DNA of 64,000 nt, from assembly GCA_003415625.1 (NCBI GenBank), contig PYIU01000006.1, positions 4,030,001 to 4,094,000 of the forward strand, in the 5' to 3' direction. The notes beneath the pieces are model-generated. The model did not search any database and was not told where the DNA came from. It saw only the letters and a list, made by a program, of their open reading frames with translations. Positions 24,418 through 35,372 of the stretch are shown here, in pieces (the first letter of the stretch is position 1; each line of letters starts with the position of its first letter). A program made the position numbers and the translations under genes. This stretch comes from Aquanectria penicillioides (lineage: Eukaryota; Ascomycota; Sordariomycetes; Hypocreales; Nectriaceae).

Positions 24418-25869
24418 ATGACTGTCGTTGAACACCACGAAGAGTCAGTCCCCTTTCTGGACACGGAGGAGCTTCAGATCGATGAACACCTCGTCAAGGG
24501 ACACGCCGACACGGCCACCGTCTGGCGGGCTGAATCATGGCTTCTATGCCAGCATTCCGCGCCTCTGATTGCTACTTACTTGCTTGAGTATTCCTTCACA
24601 GTCATCACCACCATTGTGGCCGGTCATCTCAGCGCCGATGATCTCGCAGCGGCGAGTCTTGGAGGTGCCACGAGGAACATTATCGGATATGCCTTTGTCG
24701 AGGGCATGGCCACGGCGCTTGACACGCTTTGTTCACAGGCATACGGTTCTGGACGACTTACCGGAGTTGGACTGCATGTTCAACGCATGACGCTTTTTAT
24801 GGCACTCATCTTGATACCTATCGCGGCCCTCTGGTTCTTCTCCCCGTGGATCCTACCCCTCTTGATTCCGCAACACGATTTGGGCGTCAAGGCCGGCGTC
24901 TTCATGCAGGTGAGCATACTTGGGCTGCCTGGGTATGCTTATTTTGAGGTTGGTAAAAGGTTTCTGCAGGCTCAAGGCGACTTCAAGTCGGGCATGGTCG
25001 TTCTGATCATCTGCACGCCCGTCAACGCCTTTATGAGCTGGTTCCTGGCTATCAAAATGGGAATGGGGCTTAATGGTGCTGCTATTGGACAAGCCATCGC
25101 CAACGATCTCACACCTATTCTCCTCTGGATCTACATCGCCTATTATGCCAAGTGGTCTCACAAGTGCTGGTCCGGCTGGTCCTGGGATGCTCTCCGTGAA
25201 TGGGGGCCCATGATGCGACTTTCAGCGTCCGGCACGGTTGTGAATTTGGCCGAGTGGGTTGCATTGGAGATTCTATCCGTAAGCGCCTCCTACGTGGGCA
25301 CTCAGCACCTCGCCGCCCAGACGATCCTCATGACGGTTTCTCTTGTTGCATGGCATATTCCATTCTCAATCAGCATTGCTGCCACAACACGACTTGGTGT
25401 TTTGGTGGGCGCGGGAGTAACGAAAACTGCCCAACGGGTCGTTGTTCTTTATGCTTTTATTTTCGTCTTCATTGGTGTCTTGGACGCCCTGGTTATGTTC
25501 TTGCTCCGCAACCAATTAAGCAGAATGTTTACCGGAGATTCTGAGGTTGTTTCGATTGCAGTCGAAGCCATGACCTTTGTCTCTTTATTCCACATTATTG
25601 ACTCCATGAACTGCGCCGGCAATGGTATTCTCCGAGGCTTGGCTAAACAATCTGTTGCCGCCTGGGTGTCATTTGGAGTTAGCTATCTGGTTTCGGTTCC
25701 GCTTGCACTCTGGCTTGCCTTGGGTTCTCCGGATCTGAAGCTGAATGGCCAATGGATTGGCCTGGGCACTGGTATGCTCTTGGGTTGCATTATAGAAGGC
25801 GTTTATTTGAGGCGGCTTAATTGGCAGGAATGCGTCGACGAGGCGAGAGAAAGGGAGAAGGAGATGTAA
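24418..25869 (+). CDS. MATE-family multidrug/toxin extrusion transporter, single exon
   Basis: This is a 483-residue membrane transporter of the MATE family (eukaryotic type, like yeast Ern1/YDR338C relatives). About 12 hydrophobic helices are visible. Family marks include APLIATYLLEYS in TM1, LAAASLGGATRN, the ALDTLCSQAYGSG stretch, and the internal pseudo-repeat with LAAQTILMTVS and the MNCAGNGILRGL region. MATE proteins export organic cations or metabolites using a proton or sodium gradient. The length is normal for the family. The gene is intronless, unlike most here. A short acidic N-terminus precedes TM1, and there is no signal peptide. Its substrate cannot be deduced. Confidence 0.93.
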   Translation: MTVVEHHEESVPFLDTEELQIDEHLVKGHADTATVWRAESWLLCQHSAPLIATYLLEYSFTVITTIVAGHLSADDLAAASLGGATRNIIGYAFVEGMATALDTLCSQAYGSGRLTGVGLHVQRMTLFMALILIPIAALWFFSPWILPLLIPQHDLGVKAGVFMQVSILGLPGYAYFEVGKRFLQAQGDFKSGMVVLIICTPVNAFMSWFLAIKMGMGLNGAAIGQAIANDLTPILLWIYIAYYAKWSHKCWSGWSWDALREWGPMMRLSASGTVVNLAEWVALEILSVSASYVGTQHLAAQTILMTVSLVAWHIPFSISIAATTRLGVLVGAGVTKTAQRVVVLYAFIFVFIGVLDALVMFLLRNQLSRMFTGDSEVVSIAVEAMTFVSLFHIIDSMNCAGNGILRGLAKQSVAAWVSFGVSYLVSVPLALWLALGSPDLKLNGQWIGLGTGMLLGCIIEGVYLRRLNWQECVDEAREREKEM

Positions 25870-27719
25870 TCTGCAATCGGGGAAACACATCACACGGAGT
25901 TTAAAATGGGTAACATGCATATACTATAGACTTTGTACACTAGCTGAACCTTTTCTTTGTTTGCATATATTGCGATAAATCATAGATGTATTAGAGTAAA
26001 CAATACCTGAACTCTTTTGACTACGAAAGCGACACATTCGGACGATCAACCCAAGGCGACATGGCCAGACGTTGATCATTGTGACCCCGACTAGGCCATC
26101 GAGGACGGTGAAACGAGCCGAGGAGCTCTGCTTACTTCGCATCATTGATTTTCAGTGACATCCAAATTAGAGTAGATGATTGCCGACGCTGTGGATCCCA
26201 GATCGTGGCTGCTTTCAAGAAGTGATGTGATGAAACTAATGCATGAGGGATCGAGCACGTTTGGAGGGATGCTGGAACAGATCTGCAGAACCCCACTCGG
26301 CACGCAGGTATCCGAATGCTATTTTTGTTTGCTTGAACGAGTGATGATGGCATATGTAAACCCAAATTCATTCTTATCCACATGACCTACCTAAGTGCTT
26401 CTAATCCATATGTAGATAGAACAAATGCAAAATTTGTTACCAACGATTTAAATCTACGGTTTTATCCGTGAATCTCGGAGAAATCCGAACCGCTCATGAC
26501 ATGGCTGCTTTCATGAGAACTAGCAGGATGGACATGCTTCCGATCCAAGCCGGGAGACAAGCGGAGGTGGCTACGGCCCCAACAAGGAATAAAACTCTGG
26601 CATTATTCCAGCTCATGTCCTGGAATGGGGACGACGGTGGTAACATACCATGGGGTTGATCTCAAAACCAAACATTGTAACTGTAGAAGTTCAAACATGA
26701 GGAATAGAGCTAAAAAGCTCTTCATTTTCTGCCTAATGTCTGAACTAAGGCTTATCTTTTATGAGTGGCTCCAGTACAGAAGTTTGCCATGATATACAAG
26801 CGATGAAGTCTAGTTGAATTACCACCCATGAAATAGCGTGACATGATCCACTTCATGTCGACATCACGTTTCAATATTCGGAACACATCGCAAGCTCTGT
26901 TGCGGCTACTTGCGAGGTAGCATTATATTGTCACTGCGAAACAAAGTGCATGGTAGGAGGAATCTCCCATCCCAGGAAAACATTGCAAGTGGAAATGGAA
27001 AGAAGATTGATCCATGATACAACAAAGAGATTGGCTGTCTCAAAATGCTCCTAATCCAAGTCCATCGCAAGGTGGAAAATTTTCTCGTCAACAAAGCACA
27101 TGTAAACGTGTCTACACGAGTGTTTTGCACTTAGTTACATCGCTGCTCAACAGATCAAACTTGCTTTAGCCCTAGCAGTCAACACAGTCGTGTTGCATAC
27201 GTAACCCTGGCAAATATTGAGCCTAGTCAAGAGGACTAGAAAGTCTAGGCTTTGGCGCGACCTCTGGCGTGGCCTCTACCATAGACAGGCGCATCAATGG
27301 TCTTTATGACTATCGAACATTCTTCTCCACATTCTGTTTAGGGCAGTACGCGGTTAGCTGGTGACAGACTCTTTGACCGCTTATTCTCTGCGTGGCCGCT
27401 TATTGTATGTGGAGTCGCCGTGTCCAATAGCTTGCGCCACATGAAGCTTACCTAGCCCGGACTCAGTTAAAGATCGTTGGCAAAAGCAAGATGCACATGA
27501 CATGTGAGACAGCCAGATGCTACACTGGGAGGTATTCTTGGATAAAATCCCCCCCTTGGAGTCCATGATTGACTCTGTCATTTGTGAACCAGTCTATTCT
27601 GCACTCTATTGGCAGTGGTTGCCTTTCCGTGTTTTCCTCCTCAGAAATAGATCGACCCTGTTCATTCAACAATACTAATACCCTTACACTACTACTTACA
27701 CGGCGTTGAATATTCCAAA
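25870..27719. other. Intergenic, about 1.85 kb
   Basis: This is the 3' flank of the MATE gene and the 5' flank of the homospermidine synthase gene. Short open frames occur on both strands (for example 26176-26385 and 26906-27130) without any recognisable protein. No RNA gene or ordered repeat was found. Confidence 0.5.
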
Positions 27720-29168
27720 ATGACGGTTACGAGGTACCCGGTTCATGGAAACATCTCCGGGCCGGTCGTCATGATTGGCTTCGGGTCCATCGGTCGTGGA
27801 ACGTTGCCGCTGATCGAGCGTCATTTTACCTTCGACAAGAGCCGAATGGTGGTCATCGACCCACGTGAAGAGGTGTCAGAGCAGGTGTCCAAGCATGGTG
27901 TGCGCCATGTCAAGGAGTTCATCACCAAGGAGAATTACGAAAATGTGCTGGCGCCGCTCCTGACTGAAGGCGAGGGCCAGGGGTTCTGTGTCAACCTCTC
28001 CGTCGACACGGGTTCTCTCGACATCCTGAAGCTCTGCCGCACACTCGACGTGCTCTACATCGACACCGTCATCGAGCCTTGGCTCGGCTTCTACTTTGAC
28101 CAGAACATGAAGAGCGCCGACCGAACCAACTATGCTCTGCGCGAGACTCTGAGGAAGGAAATCGCAAACAGCCCTGGCGGCACGACGGCCGTGTCAACAT
28201 GCGGTGCCAACCCCGGCATGGTCTCTTGGTTCGTGAAGCAGGCGCTTGTCAATCTCGCCAACGATATCGGCTTGAAGTTTGAAGAGCCCAGCCACGAGGA
28301 CCGCGAGGGCTGGGCCGAGCTGATGAAGAAGCTGGGCGTCAAGGGCATCCACATTGCCGAACGCGACACCCAACGCACCAAGAACCCCAAGCCCATCGAC
28401 GTCTTCTGGAATACCTGGTCGGTCGAGGGTATGATCTCCGAAGGCCTGCAGCCGTCAGAACTTGGCTGGGGCACCCACGAGAAGTGGATGCCCAGCAACG
28501 CCAAGAAGCACGAGCAAGGATGCCAGTCGTCCATCTACCTGGAGCAGCCTGGAGGCAACACTCGTGTGAGGACCTGGTGCCCAACTCCTGGTCCCCAGTT
28601 CGGCTTCCTCGTCACCCACAATGAGTCCGTCTCCATCTCCGACTTCTTCACCGTGCGCGACCAGGACGGCAACGTCACGTACCGCCCGACCTGCCACTAC
28701 GCCTACCACCCACCAAACGACGCCGTTCTTTCTCTGCACGAGATGTTTGGCAACGGCGGAAAGCCCCAGTCCGTGCTTCACGTGCTCGAGGAGGACGAGC
28801 TGGAGGATGGCATCGACGAGCTCGGAGTTTTGCTCTACGGCCACGAAAAGAACGCTTACTGGTACGGCTCTCGTCTGTCAGTCGAGGAGACGCGCCGTAT
28901 CGCACCGTACCAGAACGCTACGGGCCTACAGGTGACGTCTGCCGTATTGGCTGGCATGGTATGGGCTTTGGAAAACCCCAAGGCTGGTATCGTCGAGGCT
29001 GACGAGGTCGACTACAAGCGTTGTCTTGAAGTGCAACTGCCTTATCTGGGACCGGTCGAGGGTCACTATACAAATTGGACTCCGCTTGAGGGCCGCCCCG
29101 GGCTCTTCCCAGAGGATATTGATGAGTCGGACCCGTGGCAGTTCAAGAATGTTTTGGTCAGCTCCTGA
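27720..29168 (+). CDS. hss: Bacterial-type homospermidine synthase, single exon
   Basis: This 482-residue enzyme makes homospermidine from two putrescine molecules (or spermidine plus putrescine) with NAD as internal redox carrier (EC 2.5.1.44). The bacterial-type family start is clear: GPVVMIGFGSIGRGTLPL is the NAD-binding glycine motif, followed by VVIDPREE at the end of strand 2. Later marks are STCGANPGMVSWF, the GWGTHEKWMP loop, and the TGLQVTSAVLAGM helix. The length matches bacterial Hss (about 470-480). It is unrelated to the plant enzyme, which derives from deoxyhypusine synthase. The gene has no intron and a noticeably GC-rich, C-ending codon choice compared with neighbours, which fits strong expression or transfer from bacteria. 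Confidence 0.93.
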   Translation: MTVTRYPVHGNISGPVVMIGFGSIGRGTLPLIERHFTFDKSRMVVIDPREEVSEQVSKHGVRHVKEFITKENYENVLAPLLTEGEGQGFCVNLSVDTGSLDILKLCRTLDVLYIDTVIEPWLGFYFDQNMKSADRTNYALRETLRKEIANSPGGTTAVSTCGANPGMVSWFVKQALVNLANDIGLKFEEPSHEDREGWAELMKKLGVKGIHIAERDTQRTKNPKPIDVFWNTWSVEGMISEGLQPSELGWGTHEKWMPSNAKKHEQGCQSSIYLEQPGGNTRVRTWCPTPGPQFGFLVTHNESVSISDFFTVRDQDGNVTYRPTCHYAYHPPNDAVLSLHEMFGNGGKPQSVLHVLEEDELEDGIDELGVLLYGHEKNAYWYGSRLSVEETRRIAPYQNATGLQVTSAVLAGMVWALENPKAGIVEADEVDYKRCLEVQLPYLGPVEGHYTNWTPLEGRPGLFPEDIDESDPWQFKNVLVSS

Positions 29169-29922
29169 GCGAGCCCTCTAATGATGACATGACGACCCAA
29201 GACATGAAGTGTCTGAGTACACACGAAAATGGAAAACATAGAAAGAATCGGCAGAATAAAATATACGCTAGGATAGTACATGTATAATTATTTTAGGGGC
29301 ATAATTCAAACTATACGCTTTCCCACCTGCCTAAAATGTCCCTGCATAAATACTCAAGCAGCGTAAGGGCAAGACAATCAATTTACGAATATTCAAGCTG
29401 TCCGAGGTCGTAGTAACCTCATTGTAGCGAGCCTTCAATTTTTTTAGATTATGTAGATACAGAAACATCTCCTATGACGATGGTTGATCCCTAATCTAGG
29501 ATGTAGCCTTACAATCCCAATGACAATCTTCCCACTAAAAGCTTCAATAAAAAAAAAGAACTGTATGCTAGCCAATTCGAGTATGCCATCGTAAAAATGG
29601 CCAGCAGGGATACTACGTCAACTATATTATTTGGCCGCAGGTCTGCTCTTGACCCCTACTGCATCTTTTTCAACAATAGCTCAGAGAAGTCAGCGATCAA
29701 AGAAAAACACCTGTACATGTAGTAAAACCAATCAAATGTGGCGATTGGTGATGTGTATATGGCACCCTTCAAATATTCAAAGCCAAAAATGAAACACAAC
29801 TCCACTATTATCCTGCATCGACACTTTACGTAGGTGCACAGTCACGGGTGCAACCATGTAAATGCCAAAATGGCAGCAATAATTGCAAACCCGAGTCCAG
29901 TTCGAGAAGAATATGCAAATGC
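29169..29922. other. Intergenic, 754 bp
   Basis: This stretch lies between the converging homospermidine synthase and single-pass membrane protein genes. It is AT-rich with a poly-A run near 29550. Nothing coding is seen. Confidence 0.5.
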
Positions 29923-31148
29923 CTAGAGTTGTTCGTCATGAAACATGCACATGTCAATTAACAGTGAAGCTGGGAAACGTATACATAGTGGAGCTGTTGT
30001 CTGTAGGTGACGTGCGCAACAAAAACAACAAAAACAGAGTATCCAGCGCAGTTCCGATCCGGATACAGTTCCCATGAGGTGATATAGATAATCGGTGTCG
30101 AAGTCCCAAAGGCCTATTTGTGTAGTAGGGGGAGGAAGGGGGGTATCCTTGCTGTAACTAGAGTCACTATGGCTTGGCCGCTGGGCATAGTTTTCATCTG
30201 AAGCAACCATCCAATATCGTATTTCCTCCACAGCTGTCTCATTGGCTGAACTTTCCAACTCCGAATGACATTGAACTCGCATCTCCTCTTGAAGCTGCTG
30301 CAGCGCGTCTATCTTCAATGCAAACTGGCGCAGAAGCTTCAGTTCAGAATGTATACGATCCAGTGGGGGTACATAATTCATGTATATCCAGTGAAAATCC
30401 GTATAAAGCGAGCTAGTCTGTTTAGAGAACTCTAGAACACGGTGAGAGCCCCCGTCAAGCATATTGATATTGCCTGAGATATGCCTATAGCATTGAAACT
30501 GAAAATGCATGCTGCCACCCATAGTATGGTATGTTCGTTCAAGTGTTTTTGTCTCACGGAAATGACCTCAGAAACAAAGGCGCGTTTGGTCATACTCGGC
30601 TCTTGTAAATCCTTCTCATCGATTGACAATGAATGAAGCGTTTCGGCAATGATGAGTTGACATTGGGGGGTCTGGTGAAGCTCCAGTACGAATTGGGTTT
30701 TTTTTTAGCATATTGAGAAACTCATCGAGCCAAAAACTCGCCAAAGTCAACATACCTCGTTATCAGAGCATATACTGTACTTGTCTAATAGAAGTTTGGT
30801 CCAAACAATCCGGTTCCCTAGATTTTGACTCACCCAAGCCCCAATGGCAAAGGCTATCGCTAAGAGAAGGCTGACCAGGGTCATTATGAACATAGTTCTC
30901 TCCCCACTGACCCATCGAGTTTTGGAAGAGTCGTTTCCAGGCTGCAAGTGCAAGGACTGTGAAGGAGGCCCCGTTGTTGATCCGGGAAGAGGAACGGTTG
31001 AGCGGTTTGGAGGTTGATAATTACTATCGGAAGCAGATGTTGTGGTTAGGGTGCCATGAGGTTCGTTAGTACCCCCCAAAGTTGAAGTTTGCCGCCGAAC
31101 CATTCCAGGTATGGTTGTCCTATCCCTTGTGTTTCTTCCTGTAGACAT
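29923..31148 (-). CDS. Hypothetical single-pass membrane protein, 3 exons
   Basis: This is a 360-residue protein. The exons are 31148-30756, 30680-30567 and 30498-29923; the introns are 75 and 68 nt. It starts with about 85 Ser/Thr/Pro-rich hydrophilic residues, then has one clear membrane helix (MFIMTLVSLLLAIAFAIGAW), then a region with charged helices (for example IHSELKLLRQFALKIDALQQLQEEM, probable coiled coil). A proline-rich stretch and a cysteine cluster (CFCCFCC) come near the end. I recognise no named domain. The arrangement of a disordered cytosolic tail plus one helix is common among lineage-restricted fungal proteins. The first intron acceptor was chosen because it alone keeps the frame. 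Confidence 0.6.
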
Positions 31149-33017
31149 GAATTTCGATGGCCAGGAGACTTGTTGTATGTTTACTAGACCGACCTGTTTG
31201 CGTAAAACAACGGGAGCCAGATTGTGCTACAGCGGACGATGAGGCGGGGTATCACCCTCGCCAATTTACATATTGCATATTCTACAGTAGCGTCCCTAGC
31301 CTCGGTTCAATGGATTTCCTGAAGATTCGAGTCTCGAGGCAGGGTAAATCCTCGCATCTGATTGAGTGCCTCGTCTTAGCAGACGAAAGCAGCACAGTGG
31401 CCGATACGATAAGAGACATTTTCCAAGGCAGACAGGCAAGTGAAGTATGCCACACTGCCCACTTAAAAAATGGAGTGAGTGGGAAGATTCTGAGACAGGG
31501 CAACAATAAAAATGTATGTACGTCTGTCAGACCGTGACTAATGCTATCGTCGAAGGAGCAGTCGGATCCATTCCACGCAACCACCCCACTAATCACCTCG
31601 AGGAGAGATCAAAACATATGCTAATGAACTGCAGTTTAGTGTGAGGAATCAAATTCCGTAAAAGAATACACGTAGATCTTGGCAAACAAACCTTGGTGTT
31701 TAAAAATATAAATGAACAGGGCTGATGACCGAGGAGCATCTGGCCGAAGTTGGGCTGGGAACGAACGGCTTGTAAAGTGCTCAGTCACGTTGCACTGGCG
31801 TTTCGTCCCATGCCATAGTAATACCAGGGTGATGGTAAGTGATCTATGCAAGGTTGGCAGCCGCATCAATGTCAATCTGTACGTCGAGAAATTCCCTCAA
31901 AGAGGAATGCGTTGCAAGCCCAAAAGAGTGCTGCAGGGTGATCCTGGGCAACATGGATAGACGCTTGGAGATTCCCTTTTCACACATAACAGTACTGGTC
32001 TTCGCCTTTCCCATCGGTAAGAATATCCCCGAGGAGAAATTTTCCGTTTTCGGGTCCTCGGTTGGGAGCAATGACCTCATCCCTTCTAGCTGAGACTGCC
32101 GTGTTACCGGCCAAGGCTGACTAGTTGTTTGTGAAACTTTATTTCATGTCATCCAGTCCTGGATTTCAGTTCTGGATGAAACGCTGTCGGGGAACTAACT
32201 GTAGAAGGTCGGGGTGGGCCAGCCGCCCAGCAGTAAAGGACACAGACAACGGGACATGGAAGAATCTGATTAGATCTTCTTAATCGTATGGCCTCGTCGT
32301 GCGGCAAACAAGGATCCATCTCAACGACGCTTACTTCTTCAGGCACCAGGGCCGGCACTTCGTCGCCCCGCACATCGTTCCACGCCGTGACACCAGAAAC
32401 TGGGTCACATCGGCTCCTTAATTTAGAGACTAGGGCGGTTTTTTTCACGTAAATGCCGGACGTTTTGGGATGGGATTTTTCATCCTGATGACACCAGGCT
32501 CCTGGAATAGGCATTTACCTAAGCATGAATAAAGGCGTGCCTTTAATTATAGATGGAGACGGCAGGGACAGGACTCTGTTGAGAAAGTGCCTGAACGCGC
32601 GGCGTAGCGCGACCCGAAGAATCCGCTGGCAGGGAGGTTTTCAAGTGCATACAAATATACTATGCCACTGCGATGTGCTGTTCGTCTATGTGCACAAGCC
32701 GCCCACATTCCGTTGACTCGGGCTGTCAGAGGTCTCATCCATGTCGACGATGCCGGCCAAATTGAAGCTATACCCACCATGCAGCTAGTAAGCGACGATC
32801 AACAACTGACGTCTGCCATGCATGGCACGCATGGATAATGGAGCCTCAACTCAAGGTGCGACGCTATAGACCCGCTTCTAGAAGAACTGTAACATCGTCT
32901 TGCTGTCAGACGGACTATTCATCAAAGTGATAAATAGACTAGAACTCCTTCGTTCCCCTTGTTTGTCTCTCGGCTCACACTGCACCGAGGTCAAGTCATT
33001 CACTTACACACTTCAAA
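31149..33017. other. Intergenic, about 1.87 kb
   Basis: This gap lies between divergent genes. It contains overlapping open frames on both strands (31157-31537 plus, 32149-32514 minus and others), none with a recognisable domain or codon pattern. The last 100 bp form the promoter-proximal leader of the GMC oxidoreductase. Confidence 0.45.
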
Positions 33018-34701
33018 ATGCGTGTGGGATACCTTTCAGGCCTCAAGGCCCTGACTTTTGCCCTAGGAGCTACCGCTGCTTCTACCTACGACTACATTGT
33101 CGTCGGTGGTGGCCCCTCAGGCATCATCACCGCCGAGCGAATTTCTGCAGCCAACAAGAAGGTCTTGCTGCTCGAGCGAGGTGTCGGACCTACGCTGGAA
33201 ACCGGATCCAACTACACCCTCGGCTGGAACGAGTCATTGACCCCCATCGACGTCCCCGGACTCTCAGCTGCCGTTGGCGGGCTCTCGCTATGGAGCGATT
33301 ACATGTGCACCGATACCGAGGCCCTCTCCGCCTGCGTTCTCGGCGGAGGTGTCACCATCAACTACATGGTCTTCGTTTACCCTCCCGACCGCGACTTTGA
33401 CGATAAGTGGCCCAAGGGCTGGAAGTGGAAGGACATTTCCTCGGCCGCGGCTAGGTTGTATGAGCGAAACCCTGGCAATATGCTGCCATCTAAGGACGGC
33501 GAACGTTACGATCAGGGCATGTACTCGACCATGTCTGGCTACCTCAACACGCTGGGATGGAAGTCTGTTGATATGATCAAGGACCCCAACAGCAAGCACG
33601 CAGTCTACAGCTATCCTTCGTGGAACATCAAGGACACCGAGCGTGCTGGTCCTGTCCGCACATATCTGCCCTTGGCTCAGAAGCGGGATAACTTTAGCCT
33701 GCGTCTCAGCACCAAAGTTATTCGGGTCGTGCGATCCGGCTCCAGCGTCACTGGCGTTGAGGTTGAGAATTCTAATGGAACCCGCGAAATCATCAAGCTG
33801 TCCAAGAACGGACGAGTTGTCCTGTCTTCCGGCGCTCTGTCAACGCCCCGTATTCTCTTCAACTCTGGTATCGGCCCCAAGGACCAGATTCTCATGGCCA
33901 ACAAGACCGGTGTCACTCTGCCTGCGCAGAAGGATTGGATCACCCTCCCCGTCGGCAAGAACCTCAAGGACCACCCCATCTTCACCTTCAACATCAGGAC
34001 CAATGCTACCTGGTCCACCTTTAACACTGCTAGTGTTCTCAACGGAACCGATATTACCGACATTGACCTGTATGAGTCCAAGGGCTCCGGTATCCTCACC
34101 CAGGGCAAGCACCGCCTCATCTTCTTTACCTCCAAGGTCGGAGCCGATGGCGTTACTCGATTCTACCAGGGTTCCTGCGGTCCCTCTGGAGAGGGTGTGA
34201 TTGAGGTCAAGGTGTACATGACTCACGGTGTTACCTCCTCCGGAGTGCTAGGGCTCAACGAGAATGCCACCACTACCATTCAGCAGTCCCCTTACCTCCA
34301 GACCACTGGCGATAAGGAGGCCGCTTCTGCCTTTGTCGAGGAGATGGTTGCCAACATCACCTCTATCCCAAGCTTCAGCCTTACCAAGAACACCAACGCC
34401 TCGGCAATTCTCAGTGCCCAGACCAGCGGCAACCACTATGTCGGTACCGCCAAGATGGGGACCGATGACGGCCGCAAGGGCGGCTCTTCCGTTGTTGATA
34501 CCAACACCAAGGTTTACGGAACTGATAACCTGGTAAGTCTCTATTCGTTCTACAGTATCTACAATGTATTCCTATTCTAACACTATCATTTAGTTCATTT
34601 CCGATGCCAGCATCCACCCTGATCTTCCCAGCGGTAACAGCCAGACCATCGTCATGGTTGCTGCTGAGGCTGCCGCTGCTAAGATTCTTGCCTGCAAATA
34701 G
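33018..34701 (+). CDS. Secreted GMC-family flavin oxidoreductase (cellobiose dehydrogenase flavodomain-like), 2 exons
   Basis: This is a 540-residue secreted FAD enzyme. The exons are 33018-34532 and 34594-34701. A signal peptide of about 20 residues ends in ATAAS. It is followed at once by the FAD motif YDYIVVGGGPSGIITAERI and the VLLLERG strand. The catalytic histidine lies in SGNHYVGTAKMG, and the second catalytic position reads PSGNSQ, giving the His/Asn pair known from cellobiose dehydrogenases. There is no N-terminal cytochrome domain and no C-terminal cellulose-binding module, so it is the flavodomain alone. Several NxT/NxS sites suggest glycosylation. A likely role is extracellular sugar or alcohol oxidation, possibly feeding oxidative polymer attack. 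The true substrate is unknown. Confidence 0.9.
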
Positions 34702-35018
34702 ACAGCGGGCCTGTCATATAGAAGAGGAAAATACCACGGGCGCACTTTATGCGAACCGAATGAGGCTGTGTACATTGTTGAGGTCTAGCGAGCAGAGCTC
34801 CTTGTAAATTATTGAACATATTATTGGTTGAAAACCGACATGTAACCACGTTTGGTGGCTGTGTCTTCGCAAATGCCCCACATCAACTCGTGAATGCCTT
34901 CGTTATTTCCCCGCTGACTCCGAGCAAATCTTCAATTCCTAAGCACATCAACTTGACTCCAAGTAAGCAAACGTACTGTCGTAAAGTATTTATCAATTTC
35001 TTTTTTTTTCTCGCAGCC
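34702..35018. other. Leader region with a probable 5'-UTR intron
   Basis: This short gap separates the GMC gene from the small cysteine-rich gene. A GTAAGC donor at 34963 and a strongly pyrimidine-rich CTCGCAG acceptor ending at 35016, two bases before the ATG, mark a likely 54-nt intron in the 5' leader (34963-35016). Confidence 0.5.
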
Positions 35019-35372
35019 ATGTCTTCCCTAGGAGCCCAGGTTTCTCACGATCCAGTTGACGCTTTGAACGGAACATGCATCACTGAGACGCCGGTAAGTA
35101 TCAATAGCCAGACCACAGCATCCAAATTGATACCCTCCGTCGCAAGCAATATTCAAGTATTGAGCACACAGTTGACTAGGTTAATAGGTACCAACACAGC
35201 CGATGAATATAGAGGTCAGCATGAGGGGTGGTAATGCAGATGATGAAGTAAGTTTAAGAACTGGCAACTGTATACGTTCCATGCTTAAATGCGGTTGCAG
35301 ACTCCAGATCACGGCTGCGGGTTTTGTGGCCTTTGTATAGACCTATGTCGCATACAGTCTGTGTGCTGCTAG
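35019..35372 (+). CDS. Small cysteine-rich protein, 3 exons
   Basis: Three phase-0 exons (35019-35093, 35188-35247, 35301-35372) join into a 68-residue protein. Donors are GTAAGT in both introns, and acceptors are AATAG and TTGCAG. The middle has PMNIEVSMRGG. The C-terminus is packed with cysteines (GCGFCGLCIDLCR, then a CC end) and is hydrophobic. Small fungal proteins with an MRGG-type centre and a cysteine cluster at the end are common and are usually lipid-associated or tail-anchored at membranes, but their role is not settled. There is no signal peptide. It is too short and too split to appear as a long open frame. All splice sites are canonical and no stop interrupts the joined frame, which supports it being real. 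Confidence 0.65.

Noticed and set aside
28130..28935. Several 76-134 codon frames opposite or overlapping homospermidine synthase
   Set aside because: High GC at third positions removes stops in other frames; the proteins have biased composition and no domains.
31157..31537. 126-codon plus-strand frame
   Set aside because: An overlapping antisense frame exists, no domain is recognisable, and it sits directly in the promoter of the membrane-protein gene.
33274..34226. Antisense and alternate-frame ORFs up to 185 codons in the GMC gene
   Set aside because: Shadows of a strongly supported coding frame.
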